Source of the DNA: Rhodoferax saidenbachensis
GTDB lineage: Bacteria > Pseudomonadota > Gammaproteobacteria > Burkholderiales > Burkholderiaceae_C
Assembly (NCBI RefSeq): GCF_001955715.1
Contig: NZ_CP019239.1
Span: forward strand, 744,001 to 808,000
DNA length: 64,000 nucleotides
Reading direction: 5' to 3'
Within the stretch, counting starts at the first letter, position 1. Every line of letters starts with the position of its first letter. Below are positions 1 to 9,124 of this stretch, piece by piece. The notes beneath the pieces were generated by a model. It searched no databases. It was given only the letters and a program-made list of their open reading frames with translations, and was not told the origin of the DNA. Both the position numbers and the translations under genes were made by a program.

Positions 1-365
1 CCAACCGCCTGTTGCGCCGTGTGCGCGACTATGCGGACGTCAAAGGTTCGGGCGAGATCACGCTGGATATTGCCAACCGCGCGCTGGCCATGCTGGACGT
101 GGACCCGCAGGGCTTCGACCTGATGGATCGCAAGCTGCTAGAAGCCGTGATCCACCGCTTCGACGGCGGCCCCGTGGGGCTGGACAACATTGCGGCCAGC
201 ATTGGCGAGGAGCGCGAGACCATCGAGGACGTGATCGAGCCTTACCTGATCCAGCAGGGCTACCTGCAGCGCACGCCGCGCGGTCGTATCGCCACGCTCG
301 CGGCATATCGCCATTTGGGAGTGGCGCCCCCAGCCAATCCAACGCCCGATCTATTGGGAAATTAA
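1..365 (+). CDS. ruvB: Holliday junction helicase RuvB, C-terminal part (5-prime end outside window)
   Basis: The reading frame is open from the first bases of the window (frame starting at base 3), so the gene begins upstream. The roughly 120 visible residues match the end of the RuvB family: part of the small AAA lid and the C-terminal winged-helix DNA-binding domain, with the family block [20 protein letters not shown] and the ending [10 protein letters not shown]. RuvB is the ATP-driven motor of the RuvAB branch-migration complex in recombination repair. The stop overlaps by 4 bp the stop of the convergent membrane enzyme gene. Confidence is high; only the ATPase core is missing from view. 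Confidence 0.93.
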   Translation, partial: NRLLRRVRDYADVKGSGEITLDIANRALAMLDVDPQGFDLMDRKLLEAVIHRFDGGPVGLDNIAASIGEERETIEDVIEPYLIQQGYLQRTPRGRIATLAAYRHLGVAPPANPTPDLLGN

Positions 366-2119
366 TCCGTGGTTTTTGGTCGTGCGAAGTGCACGATCAG
401 CATTTGCGCCGCGTAGTAAGTCAGCAAAATCCACAGCGCCGACAGCGGCACCGGCGTCAGAAACTTGTTGATGGCAATCGTGGTGTCGCTGGCCATGAAC
501 ACGCAGGCACCTACCGCCACCCAGCGCGATGCGGCGTCTCCCAGCACGCTGGCCCGCCCAATCGCCTGCGCCGCCATCAGCGAGATTACCGTCACATACG
601 CGGCCACAGCGCCCTTGAGAACGGGGTCCCCCAGGCTGCTCCACAACACGGCATACATCACCGCACCAAAGCCCAGCACAACCACCAGCGCTGTGCGGTT
701 GGGAAACCAGGTTTGGCCCTGGCGGAACAGCACGATGTAGAACAGGTGCGCCACCAGGAAGGAGCCCAGCCCCAGGATGAAGGGCGGCAGCCCCCAAAGC
801 GGCACATCCCCCGGTAACATCAGGAACACATCGCCGCCCAGCGAGAACAGCAGTGCCAGCAAAAGTAATGTGTCAAATCGGCGTATGCCCCCCGTGGGTA
901 TTGCGCGAGCAGCTACGAAAACCATAGCAATTGCCATGGTCATGGGCTTGAATACCGTAAACAGGTCCAGCATGCCCAGTGCTCCCAGCGTGGCGATAGC
1001 CGCGCTTTCCAGCACCAGCAGCTCCAGCCAGTGCAGGCGGCCCTGCATGAACAGGCCCAGGCCCCACATGCCGGCCGTGAGTGCCGCGCACCAGATGGCG
1101 GCCGTGCCGGTGGACATGGCATCGGCATGCCACAGGAAGACCGATACCGCCGCGATGGCGGCTACAAACTGTAGTACGGCAAACGCCTGCTGGCCGCCAC
1201 TGAGCGGCGGGTTGTAGGTGGTGACATCTTCCAGCCGGAACTGGGGATAAGGGTGGTTGCGCGCCAGGTCCGCTGATTGCCAGCCCGGCGGCTTGAACCA
1301 GACGCGCACTTTGTCACTCCATTTTTCGGTGCGCCAGGAGTTTTTGACCAGGGTCCAGTAGACGTCCACATTGGCCCACAGCGGGTCCCAGCTGTCGAGC
1401 TGGCCGCGCGTGCCGTAGACGCAGAGGTCTTTGTCGTCCTCTTCCTGGAAGCTGCCGAACATGCGGTCCCACACCAGCAGGATGCCGCCGTAGTTGCGGT
1501 CGATGTATTGGTCATTGACCGCGTGGTGCACGCGGTGGTTGCTCGGGGAGACAAACCAGCGGTCGAACCAGCCGAGCTTGCCGATCTGCTCGGTATGCAC
1601 CCAGAACTGGTACAGCAGGTCGATCAGGCCGACGATGGCAAAGATGACGGGAGGCACACCCGCCAGGGCCATGGGGATGTAGAAGATCCAGCCGAAGAGG
1701 GTGCCGCTGGAGGTCTGGCGCAGTGCGGTGGACAGGTTGTAGTTCTGGCTCTGGTGGTGCACCACGTGCGCAGCCCAGAACAGCGCCACCACATGGCCCG
1801 CCCGGTGCAGCCAGTAGTAGCAGAAATCATAAAAAAGCAGCGCCAGCAACACGCCGTACCAGGTGCTCCAGAACTCCAGGTTGGGGTAAATGGCCACTGC
1901 GCCAAACACCACGGTGTAGATGCCGATGCTCAGCAGCTTGGTCAACACGCCGCTGAGCTGGCCGATGATGCCCAGGCTGACGCTGTTGATCAGGTCGTTG
2001 AGGCGAAAGGCGCGGGTAGTCGGTACGCGGGCGGCCGCCCGGCGGCTCCAGGCGAATTCCGCTGCAATCATCAGCAGGAAAACGGGGGTGGCGAGAACGA
2101 TGACTTGGAATGGGCTCAT
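362..2119 (-). CDS. Fused sterol-desaturase/alkylglycerol-monooxygenase-like and TMEM86/YhhN membrane protein
   Basis: 585 residues in two membrane modules. Residues about 1-300 are a fatty-acid-hydroxylase (sterol desaturase) domain with the three di-iron histidine boxes HRAGH (105-109), HVVHH (118-122) and HRVHH (195-199), plus the [14 protein letters not shown] tail typical of the alkylglycerol monooxygenase branch (here [10 protein letters not shown]). From about 310 to the end there are roughly eight hydrophobic segments with YhhN/TMEM86 features (GDVFLMLP, [23 protein letters not shown]). Known TMEM86 proteins hydrolyse the vinyl-ether bond of lysoplasmalogens, and AGMO cleaves alkyl ether lipids, so the fusion suggests one inner-membrane enzyme acting on ether lipids. 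The substrate is inferred. The gene is convergent with ruvB. Confidence 0.85.
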   Translation of the reverse strand: MSPFQVIVLATPVFLLMIAAEFAWSRRAAARVPTTRAFRLNDLINSVSLGIIGQLSGVLTKLLSIGIYTVVFGAVAIYPNLEFWSTWYGVLLALLFYDFCYYWLHRAGHVVALFWAAHVVHHQSQNYNLSTALRQTSSGTLFGWIFYIPMALAGVPPVIFAIVGLIDLLYQFWVHTEQIGKLGWFDRWFVSPSNHRVHHAVNDQYIDRNYGGILLVWDRMFGSFQEEDDKDLCVYGTRGQLDSWDPLWANVDVYWTLVKNSWRTEKWSDKVRVWFKPPGWQSADLARNHPYPQFRLEDVTTYNPPLSGGQQAFAVLQFVAAIAAVSVFLWHADAMSTGTAAIWCAALTAGMWGLGLFMQGRLHWLELLVLESAAIATLGALGMLDLFTVFKPMTMAIAMVFVAARAIPTGGIRRFDTLLLLALLFSLGGDVFLMLPGDVPLWGLPPFILGLGSFLVAHLFYIVLFRQGQTWFPNRTALVVVLGFGAVMYAVLWSSLGDPVLKGAVAAYVTVISLMAAQAIGRASVLGDAASRWVAVGACVFMASDTTIAINKFLTPVPLSALWILLTYYAAQMLIVHFARPKTTD

Positions 2120-2164
2120 GGCTTATTTTCGCCGAGCAAGCGCTTTGTGAATCGGGGGAGAACC

Positions 2165-3325
2165 CTAGGATATTTCTGGGGCCACCAGGTCCAGCGTATC
2201 GCTTTGCTGCGGGGTGCTGAAGCAGTAGGTGTTGCGCCCGGACTTCTTGGCCTGGTACATGGCCTGGTCGGCCAGTTGCATCAGCGCATCGAAGTTGTCG
2301 CCGTCGTCCGGAAAGATGGCAATGCCGATGGAGCACGAAGCAAACACGCCTTGCCCGTCAAATGAAACCGGTTCGCGCAGCAGGCTCAGAACCTTCAGGG
2401 CCACGGCCGGTATCACCTTACTGTCCACCACGTCGGTGATGCCAATGACAAATTCGTCGCCACCCTGGCGGCTCACGATGTCGGCCTCGCGCACGGCGGC
2501 CAGCAGGCGTTCGGCCACGCTTTTGAGAAACTTGTCGCCAAAGTCGTGGCCGTAAACGTCGTTGATGCTTTTGAAGTTGTCCAGGTCTACAAATAGCACC
2601 GCCACGTGGGAGCCGCGCCGCCGGGCGTGTTGCATGGCTTGTGAAATGCGGTCGCGCCCCATGCGGCGGTTGGGCAGGCCGGTCAGGGCATCGTGCTGCG
2701 CCATGTAGGTCAGGTTGGCTTGTGACTGCTCCAGCTCCTGGCGGGACTGCTGGGATTTATGCAGTGCCTTGTGCAGGTCGCTGATCATCATCTGCACACA
2801 CAGGCCGCTCAGGGCCAGTATCAGCAGCAGGTCCAGCGTGCGCTGGTTCTGGGTGTAACTGGGGTCGACTACCGGCACATGTATGCCTGCCATGGTGCGC
2901 CAGCCCAGTATGAAAATGAATCCAAGCATCAGTGCCAGCAGACCGTAGAAGTAGCGCAGTGGCAGCAACAGACCGCAGAAAATCAGCAGGCCGGGAAAAG
3001 CCAGTAATGCGGTGTCATACATGCCCTCGTTGCTCCACACCAGCGCGCCTGCCATGGCGCTCAGAGAGGCCAGCAATAGCAGCCCGGCGTTGTCCAGTGC
3101 GTTGCGCCGTGCCAACCACAGCGACAGCAACACCAGACCCAGGCCCGCGGTCAGTTCGATTTGTGTTGCATTGAAGGGGCTGCCGATCGCCATGTTGACG
3201 ACCAGGCGCGCGGCCAGCGCCAGTGCTGTAAAGCTGGCGATCTGCTTGAGCCGCCGTGCGCGAAAACTGTCGGCTTCCGAAAGTCCTCCGGAATCGCTGC
3301 CATCGCCCGGGATGGTGGTGCGCAT
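2165..3325 (-). CDS. Membrane-bound diguanylate cyclase (GGDEF)
   Basis: 386 residues. The N-terminal half (about 27-180) has five to six hydrophobic segments, probably a membrane sensor; a short coiled stretch (about 180-205) leads into a GGDEF domain (about 208-375). The active-site motif GGDEF is intact at 288-292 and an RxxD inhibitory c-di-GMP site (READ, 279-282) sits five residues upstream, so the enzyme should be active and product-inhibited. It makes c-di-GMP from two GTP. The ligand of the membrane part is not recognisable. It stands alone in the same direction as the next upstream genes. Confidence 0.92.
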   Translation of the reverse strand: MRTTIPGDGSDSGGLSEADSFRARRLKQIASFTALALAARLVVNMAIGSPFNATQIELTAGLGLVLLSLWLARRNALDNAGLLLLASLSAMAGALVWSNEGMYDTALLAFPGLLIFCGLLLPLRYFYGLLALMLGFIFILGWRTMAGIHVPVVDPSYTQNQRTLDLLLILALSGLCVQMMISDLHKALHKSQQSRQELEQSQANLTYMAQHDALTGLPNRRMGRDRISQAMQHARRRGSHVAVLFVDLDNFKSINDVYGHDFGDKFLKSVAERLLAAVREADIVSRQGGDEFVIGITDVVDSKVIPAVALKVLSLLREPVSFDGQGVFASCSIGIAIFPDDGDNFDALMQLADQAMYQAKKSGRNTYCFSTPQQSDTLDLVAPEIS

Positions 3326-3401
3326 ACAGTGCCCCCAACAAGTGGTCTTGCGGGCTATCTTATAGACAAGGGGCGCTGCTGTGGAGGCCCTGCGCCGGGA
3401 T

Positions 3402-4067
3402 TCAGGCGCTTTTTTCGGCCAGCGCCGCTTCGTCCAGATGGCGTGTGTCGGCCCAGCCCACCAAGGTCAGCCCGTCGGGTGTCCAGAGCAGGCGGTTGAT
3501 GGCGGTGTTGCCCAGCTCCCAGGTGCGCGGGGCGCGCACGTCCTGCTGCGTGGCCAGGCGGTACAACATGTCCATCACGCCGCCGTGCGCGACCAGCACG
3601 ATTTGTTCGTCCGGGTGCTCTGCGGCGAGTGCATTGACGGTGCGCTCCACACGCTCACGCATCTGCACCGGGGTTTCGCCGCCGGGCGGGGCAAAGTCAG
3701 GTTCACGCTGGCGCCAGCGGCGGGATTCTTCGGGCCACTGCTTTTCGATGTCGGCGTAGGTCTGGCCTTCAAAGATGCCAAATGCCCGCTCGCGCAGGCC
3801 GCTGTGGGGGTGTACCGCCTGCGCAGTGGGGTGGATGTTGTGGCGCGCAATGGCCAGGGCCGTGGCGTGCGCGCGTGACAGGTCGCTTGCGTAAATGCGG
3901 GCAATCGGTTCATCAGCCAAGGCGCGGCCCAACTGCTCTGCTTGCCACTGGCCGCGTGTGTTCAGGCCAATGTCCAGTTGGCCCTGGATGCGGGTGTCTA
4001 CATTCCAGGCGGTTTCGCCATGGCGTACCGCAATGATGCGGGTGGCAGATGCCATCGGTGCTGTCAT
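3402..4067 (-). CDS. Histidine phosphatase family protein (phosphoglycerate-mutase-like)
   Basis: 221 residues with the RHG phosphatase signature RHGETAWN near the N-terminus (R15-H16-G17), the second catalytic region LRERAFGIFEGQTYADIE and the late LVAHGGVMDML histidine. Members range from cofactor-dependent phosphoglycerate mutase-like enzymes to CobC/alpha-ribazole phosphatase and broad phosphatases; the short length and GIFEG block favour a phosphatase over a glycolytic mutase. The start overlaps the stop of the DUF4136 gene by 4 bp (ATGA type), indicating an operon ttcA - DUF4136 - phosphatase. Confidence 0.88.
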   Translation of the reverse strand: MTAPMASATRIIAVRHGETAWNVDTRIQGQLDIGLNTRGQWQAEQLGRALADEPIARIYASDLSRAHATALAIARHNIHPTAQAVHPHSGLRERAFGIFEGQTYADIEKQWPEESRRWRQREPDFAPPGGETPVQMRERVERTVNALAAEHPDEQIVLVAHGGVMDMLYRLATQQDVRAPRTWELGNTAINRLLWTPDGLTLVGWADTRHLDEAALAEKSA

Positions 4068-4675
4068 CGCGCCAGTGTGCCGTCGGGTGCCAGTTCGACC
4101 ACCACTTTGCGCGGGCCGGTGGGCGGGTTGGGGTAGTCGCGCAGCGCGGCTTCAAAGATGGCGGGCAGCAGGGTGGTGCTGTCGGACCAGGGGCCTTCAA
4201 ACACGGCCCGGGTTTCGTATGCGACCTGACCGCTGCTGCGTTCACGCAGCAGCAGTTGCACGCTGTAGCGGTACCACGGCGGCTCCATGGTGATAAAGAA
4301 CGACGGTGAGCCCATGCCCACACCGAGGCCACCAAACACACCATACCCGCGTGGCGGGCGCTGCGTCTGGCGCGCGAAGGTGTCTATTTGCAGGCTGGTC
4401 TGCACCAGGTAGCGGGCCTGGGCATCGTCGCGTGTCAGCCCTGCCTGCGTGAGGGCCTGCTCTGCGATGGCTTCGACGCGGTCACGCGAAGCGGCGTCGC
4501 TTTGCTGCGAGGGCAGGCGTTCAAACCGGTAGGTCGCATCCCGCACCGCGGTGGCCGTGCCGGGGAAGCTCTGCACTTCGCTGTCAATCATGCGCGGCAG
4601 CGCGCAGCCGCCCAGCGTGAGCAACACGGCCAGACTGGCCAGCCAGCGTGCAAAGAGCCGGTGGCGTGTCTGCAT
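4064..4675 (-). CDS. DUF4136-type outer-membrane lipoprotein
   Basis: 203 residues. The N-terminus has a basic start, a hydrophobic stretch and a lipobox ending LGGC (Cys at about 24), so it should be exported and lipidated. The rest resembles the DUF4136 family: a YRFERLP strand early, an internal Gly-rich GYGVFGGLGVGMG stretch, and a closing segment about alkylation-free surface strands (VVELAPDGTLAR). Function is unknown for the family. Its stop overlaps the phosphatase start, and its start touches the ttcA stop (1 bp), so the three are co-transcribed. Confidence 0.75.
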   Translation of the reverse strand: MQTRHRLFARWLASLAVLLTLGGCALPRMIDSEVQSFPGTATAVRDATYRFERLPSQQSDAASRDRVEAIAEQALTQAGLTRDDAQARYLVQTSLQIDTFARQTQRPPRGYGVFGGLGVGMGSPSFFITMEPPWYRYSVQLLLRERSSGQVAYETRAVFEGPWSDSTTLLPAIFEAALRDYPNPPTGPRKVVVELAPDGTLAR

Positions 4676-5610
4676 CAGAGTGTGACCACCTGCAAACCTG
4701 GCAGGCCGGTGAGTGCGGGCGGTGTGAAGTCTTCGGCATCAAAAGCCTTGTCGCCATCCGCATCTTCCACGCCGGTGGCGCGGACGTTCTTGAAGTCGTG
4801 CTGCTGGTGGTCCATCAGGTGCGATGGCACCACATTTTGGAGGGCCGTGAACATGGTCTCGGCACGGCCCGGGTACTGCTTTTCCCACTCGCGCAGCATG
4901 TTGCCGATCTGCACGCGCTGCAGGTTCTGCTGGCTGCCACACAGCGTGCACGGAATGATGGGGTACTGGCGGTGTGTGGCCCAGCGGATCAGGTCTTTCT
5001 CGGCCACGTAGGCGAGCGGGCGGATCACCACGAACTCGCCGTTGTCACTGGTCAGTTTGGGAGGCATGCCCTTGAGCTTGCCACCGAAAAACATGTTCAG
5101 GAAGAAAGTTTGTAACATGTCGTCACGGTGGTGGCCCAGCGCGAGTTTGTTGCATTTGAGCTTGCGCGCCACGCTGTACAAAATGCCCCGGCGCAGACGG
5201 CTGCACAGGCTGCACATGGTCTTGCCTTCGGGGATGTTGCGCTTGACGATGGAGTAGGTGTCTTGCGTCTCGATGTGGTACTCCACACCCAGGTTTTTCA
5301 GGTACTCGGGCAGGATGTGATCAGGGAAGCCGGGCTGCTTCTGGTCCAGATTGACCGCGACGATCTCGAAATTGATGGGCGCGCGCTGCTGCATCTTGAG
5401 CAGGATGTCCAGCATGCCGTAGCTGTCCTTGCCACCGGACATGCAGACCATGATGCGGTCGCCTTCCTCAATCATGTTGAAGTCCATGATGGCCTGACCA
5501 ACCTGGCGGCACAGGCGTTTTTCGAGCTTGTGTGTTTCACGCTCGATCTTGGCTTCTTTGCTGTCCTTGACCACGGGGGTCACTTCTTCGTCTATCCAGA
5601 CTGCGCTCAT
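4675..5610 (-). CDS. ttcA: tRNA 2-thiocytidine synthetase TtcA
   Basis: 311 residues. The PP-loop ATP pyrophosphatase motif SGGKDS is at 58-63, and the two CxxC pairs of the TtcA group are present at C133/C136 (MCSLC) and C221/C224 (CTLC), which hold the Fe-S cluster. TtcA thiolates cytidine 32 in the anticodon loop of a subset of tRNAs. Length and motifs are normal. It leads the ttcA - DUF4136 - histidine phosphatase operon. Confidence 0.96.
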   Translation of the reverse strand: MSAVWIDEEVTPVVKDSKEAKIERETHKLEKRLCRQVGQAIMDFNMIEEGDRIMVCMSGGKDSYGMLDILLKMQQRAPINFEIVAVNLDQKQPGFPDHILPEYLKNLGVEYHIETQDTYSIVKRNIPEGKTMCSLCSRLRRGILYSVARKLKCNKLALGHHRDDMLQTFFLNMFFGGKLKGMPPKLTSDNGEFVVIRPLAYVAEKDLIRWATHRQYPIIPCTLCGSQQNLQRVQIGNMLREWEKQYPGRAETMFTALQNVVPSHLMDHQQHDFKNVRATGVEDADGDKAFDAEDFTPPALTGLPGLQVVTL

Positions 5611-5884
5611 GGGAATCCTTGGGGGCGGGCACGGGGCCCGGTTTCAATAACCCGCTATTTTCGTGCCTTCTGCCAGGATTGTGTTGGGCGTGGCCCCAAA
5701 AACCTGCGCGGAGCGATGAAGACACCTAACTTCCCACATTCACAAAAGTTCACGGTGATATGTGCGGAAACGCACATAAAAAGCGGGTTGGCAGGGCTAA
5801 TCTAGTCGAATGGATTGGCTAGACATTGCGCCAACAGCACGTCGCTCCCGTCCATAGAGAAGTTGACTATTCATGGAGAAAATA

Positions 5885-6277
5885 ATGAAAACCGAGTTGG
5901 AGCCCCATGCTGTGGAAGGCCGTTTAGCCGAGGTACCAGAAGGCGCGGACGATAGCCTGAATTCAGCGTTTCAGAAAAATGCTGGCGATGCGGTGAATGC
6001 CATTGCCGCTGCGGAGGAAGTCATTGCCCTGGCCACTGCTATTGCCAAAAAAGCCTTGGATATCTCGTTGATGCATCAGACATCATCCATTGAGTTGATT
6101 CTTCAGGCTGCCCAGGCAACTTTGGCGACTACGGAGGTTGCTGTCCAGAAAACACTGATGGAAGCGAAAGCGTCAGCGTTGAAGACGCTTGAATTGGCCA
6201 GAACCATAAAAGGCGAACGGCCGGTAAGTGCCAAAAAGAAGCCAGTTCGGTCCCGACAGAGTCGATTGCCGAGCTAG
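5885..6277 (+). CDS. Small helical protein of unknown function
   Basis: About 130 residues with no recognised family. The middle (about 40-110) is Ala-rich and predicted helical, with heptad-like spacing (AIAAAEEVIALATAIAKKAL, TLATTEVAVQKTLMEAKASA), and the end is strongly basic (SAKKKPVRSRQSR). This composition is reminiscent of phasin-like or nucleoid-associated small proteins, but that is only a resemblance. ATG at 5885 is chosen because GGAG lies six bases before it; an in-frame ATG at 5873 is also possible. It has its own 5-prime region of about 270 bases and faces away from ttcA. Confidence 0.6.
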   Translation: MKTELEPHAVEGRLAEVPEGADDSLNSAFQKNAGDAVNAIAAAEEVIALATAIAKKALDISLMHQTSSIELILQAAQATLATTEVAVQKTLMEAKASALKTLELARTIKGERPVSAKKKPVRSRQSRLPS

Positions 6278-6319
6278 AGAAAATGGGGCATATGGGTGCC
6301 CCCGCTCGCAACCGGCTTC

Positions 6320-6697
6320 TTACCAGTGTCCGGCTTCGACCCGAATGGCGACTTCGCAGTCTTCGAAGATTTCCAGTTTGGCAATCTTCACGCGGACGCC
6401 CAACACGCCGGGCAGTTGCAGCAGGCGGTGGGCCAGTTTGCCGATCAGGCTTTCCAGCAAGTTCACATGTTCGGCCCGGCATTCGTTGATGATGATCTGG
6501 CGCACCTTGCGGTAGTCCAGCACATGGTGGATGTCGTCGTCCGTGGGCAGCAGGGGCTGGGTGCCCAGGCGCAGTTCGGCGTCCACCTGGATGGGCTGGG
6601 GCGCGACTTTTTCGGAGTCGAGAATGCCCAGGTTCGCATCAAAGCGCAGGCCGGTGAGGGTGAGAATTTGCGTTCCCGTGGTGTGGGGTTGGGTCAT
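6320..6697 (-). CDS. folB: Dihydroneopterin aldolase FolB
   Basis: 125 residues matching FolB: start LTLTGLRFDANLGILDSEK (the usual G-hx-G-hh-xxE block), the substrate region HHVLDYRKVRQIII and the catalytic/binding part HVNLLESLIGKLAHRLLQ, with a closing VKIAKLEIFEDCEVAIRVE. It converts 7,8-dihydroneopterin to 6-hydroxymethyl-7,8-dihydropterin and glycolaldehyde in folate synthesis. It lies 7 bp downstream of a pteridine-reductase-like SDR in the same direction, consistent with a pterin operon. Confidence 0.93.
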   Translation of the reverse strand: MTQPHTTGTQILTLTGLRFDANLGILDSEKVAPQPIQVDAELRLGTQPLLPTDDDIHHVLDYRKVRQIIINECRAEHVNLLESLIGKLAHRLLQLPGVLGVRVKIAKLEIFEDCEVAIRVEAGHW

Positions 6698-6704
6698 AGT
6701 CGGC

Positions 6705-7499
6705 TCACATCAGGGAAAAATCGCGGTCAAACCGCATCAGGTGCTGGCCACCGTCCACCAGCAGCGTGGTGCCGGTGATGGACTGGTTTTGCAGCGCAAA
6801 CAGCACCGTGGCGGCCACGTCCTGCGGCGTGCTGGAGCGGCCCAGCGGCGATAGCTTGTGCAGGGCGGCAAACTTGTCTTCGCTCAGCAGATGGCTGGTC
6901 AGCGTGAGGCCGGGCGCCACACCCACCACGCGCACACTGGGGGACAGCGCCAGCGCCAGCATGGTGGTGGCGGCCTCCAACGCGGCCTTGGAGAGCGTGT
7001 AGCTCATGAAATCGGGGTTCTGGTTCCAGAGCTTCTGGTCCAGCAAATTGACTACGGCGCCGCCCAGCGGCGCGGCCTTGGGGCCCAGGGCCTGCTGACG
7101 CTGGGCCAGATGCTGGTGCAGTGCCTGGCTCAGCAGGATGGCGGCACCGGCGTTGCTGCGCATGTGTTTGTCCATGGCGGCGAAGCTGAAGCTGGCGGCG
7201 GTGTCGTGTTCAAACGTGGAGGCGCTGTTGACCACGGCGTCCACATGGCCCAGCTCTTCGATCACGGTGGGCAAGAGGCGGCGCACTGCCGTTTCGTTTG
7301 CCAAATTGGAGCGAAAAGCGGCTGAACCCTTTGTCAGTCGTGCGCAATCAGCTACTGTTTTTGTAGCATCTTCGAGCGAATCGCGGTAGTGCACTGCTAC
7401 CCGCCAGCCGCTGGCGGCCAGCTTGAGCGCGATCTCACGGCCCAGGCGCTTGGCAGCGCCGGTGACCAGAACGGTGGGTGGGGAAGACGGGGCAGACAT
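6705..7499 (-). CDS. SDR oxidoreductase, probable pteridine/dihydromonapterin reductase
   Basis: 264 residues, short-chain dehydrogenase fold. The cofactor site reads TGAAKRLG (14-21), the TGxxxRxG form seen in NADPH-dependent pteridine reductases, followed by VVNSAS (NNAG equivalent) and the catalytic YTLSK. The C-terminal GTTLLVDGGQHL is typical of the family. Because it is followed after 7 bp by folB, a pterin substrate (FolM or PTR1-like activity) is the best inference; a general SDR cannot be excluded. Its start faces the MidA gene with only 21 bp between, so the two promoters overlap. Confidence 0.8.
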   Translation of the reverse strand: MSAPSSPPTVLVTGAAKRLGREIALKLAASGWRVAVHYRDSLEDATKTVADCARLTKGSAAFRSNLANETAVRRLLPTVIEELGHVDAVVNSASTFEHDTAASFSFAAMDKHMRSNAGAAILLSQALHQHLAQRQQALGPKAAPLGGAVVNLLDQKLWNQNPDFMSYTLSKAALEAATTMLALALSPSVRVVGVAPGLTLTSHLLSEDKFAALHKLSPLGRSSTPQDVAATVLFALQNQSITGTTLLVDGGQHLMRFDRDFSLM

Positions 7500-7520
7500 T
7501 GGGGGACAATCCGGTGCGCT

Positions 7521-8684
7521 ATGACGAGACCTCCGAGTTTAACGACCCCCTCCAGTGATACCGATGCCGAGGCCACCAGCGCGGCGTTGGCGCAGCACAT
7601 TCGTGCGCAAATTGCAGCGCAGGGCGGCTGGATCGGATTTGACGCGTTTATGGCACTGGCCCTGTACGCGCCGGGCCTGGGCTACTACGCGCATGGCTCC
7701 ACCAAATTCGGCGTGCTGCCGCAGGGCCTGCGTGGTGCCGACGGCCAGGTGACCGGCGCCGGCAGTGACTTTGTGACCGCGCCCGAGATGACTCCCTTGT
7801 TTGGCCAAGCCGTGGCGCGCCAGGTGGCGCAGGCGCTGCAGGCCACACAAACCGACGCAGTCTGGGAGTTTGGCGCCGGTAGTGGTGCGTTAGCCTTGCA
7901 GGTGTTGCAGGCGCTGGGTGACCAGGTGGCCAGCTACACCATCGTGGACCTGTCGGATTCCTTGAAGGCGCGCCAGCAAGAGACGCTGCAGGCGTTTGTT
8001 GACAAAGTGCGCTGGGTGACGGAGCTGCCCGCGCAGATGCGCGGCGTGGTGCTGGGCAATGAGGTGCTGGATGCGATGCCGGTGCAATTACTGGCCCGTG
8101 TGGGTGGCGTGTGGCATGAGCGTGGCGTGGCATGTAGCGAAACAGAAGGCTTTGAGTGGAAAGACCGGCCGACGGCGCTGCGTCCACCACTGGATATCCC
8201 CGGCGACCATGACTACCTGACCGAAATCCACCCGCAGGGCGAGGCCTTTGTGCGCACTCTGGCCGACCACCTGGAGACAGGCGCCATTTTCTTGCTGGAC
8301 TATGGATTCCCCGAGAGCGAGTACTACCACCCGCAGCGCCACATGGGCACGGTGATGTGCCACCGCGCGCACCAGAGCGACGCGGAGCCGCTGGATGCGG
8401 TGGGGCTGAAGGACATCACCGCCCACGTCAACTTCACCGGCATTGCCGTCGCCGCGCAGGACGCGGGGCTGGAGCTGCTGGGCTATACCAACCAGGCGCA
8501 TTTTCTGATGAACTGCGGGCTGGTCGACGCCATGCAGACGCAGGCTTTGCCCGAGCGCGTCGCGGCCCAGAAGCTGCTCATGGAGCATGAGATGGGCGAG
8601 TTGTTCAAGGTGATTGGCCTGACCAAGGGCGTGCCTTGGGACGCATTGGGCTTTGTGCACGGTGACAAGACCCACCGGCTATAG
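7521..8684 (+). CDS. MidA/NDUFAF7-family SAM-dependent methyltransferase
   Basis: 387 residues from ATG 7521 (the frame is open further upstream but lacks family-like sequence). The N-terminal block GGWIGFDAFMALALYAPGLG and the DFVTAPEMTPLFG segment are hallmarks of the MidA group, and the SAM site is WEFGAGSGALA. The eukaryotic relative NDUFAF7 methylates an arginine in a complex I subunit; the bacterial target is less well defined. Transcribed divergently from the pteridine reductase. Confidence 0.9.
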   Translation: MTRPPSLTTPSSDTDAEATSAALAQHIRAQIAAQGGWIGFDAFMALALYAPGLGYYAHGSTKFGVLPQGLRGADGQVTGAGSDFVTAPEMTPLFGQAVARQVAQALQATQTDAVWEFGAGSGALALQVLQALGDQVASYTIVDLSDSLKARQQETLQAFVDKVRWVTELPAQMRGVVLGNEVLDAMPVQLLARVGGVWHERGVACSETEGFEWKDRPTALRPPLDIPGDHDYLTEIHPQGEAFVRTLADHLETGAIFLLDYGFPESEYYHPQRHMGTVMCHRAHQSDAEPLDAVGLKDITAHVNFTGIAVAAQDAGLELLGYTNQAHFLMNCGLVDAMQTQALPERVAAQKLLMEHEMGELFKVIGLTKGVPWDALGFVHGDKTHRL

Positions 8685-8746
8685 AGTGTCTGTATTGGTA
8701 ACGGCCCGGTAACACAGTGCAGCCCTTGCGGGTTAGTATCCCCGCC

Positions 8747-9115
8747 ATGAAAACCACCACCCGAACCGAAACGATTGAACGCACCGAACGGCCCTGGGGC
8801 TGGTACGAAACGGTGTCTGAAGTTGCCGGCAACAAGATCAAGCGCATCCAGGTCACGCCGGGCCAGCAACTGAGCCTGCAAAAACACCACCAGCGGTCCG
8901 AACACTGGGTCGTGGTGCAGGGCACGGCCCGCATCACCATCGATGACAAAGTGTTTGACCTGGCACCCGGCGGCCATTGCGATATTGCCGTGGGGCAGGT
9001 GCACCGGCTGGCCAATCTGACCACCGAGCCGGTGCAGATTGTCGAAGTGCAGTTTGGCGCCTACCTGGGCGAAGACGACATCGTGCGCCTGCAAGACGAT
9101 TACGGCCGCCAATAA
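8747..9115 (+). CDS. Cupin, mannose-6-phosphate isomerase type II-like
   Basis: 122 residues from ATG 8747. The sequence is a single cupin barrel matching the C-terminal isomerase part of type II phosphomannose isomerases: ERPWGWYE, GQQLSLQKHHQRSEHWVVV (metal ligands in QKHHQRSEHW) and the ending FGAYLGEDDIVRLQDDYGR. No GDP-mannose pyrophosphorylase domain is attached, so it is a stand-alone isomerase-type unit. It precedes a ROK sugar kinase by 9 bp, suggesting joint use in hexose or mannose metabolism. Confidence 0.85.
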   Translation: MKTTTRTETIERTERPWGWYETVSEVAGNKIKRIQVTPGQQLSLQKHHQRSEHWVVVQGTARITIDDKVFDLAPGGHCDIAVGQVHRLANLTTEPVQIVEVQFGAYLGEDDIVRLQDDYGRQ

Positions 9116-9124
9116 AAACATTCC

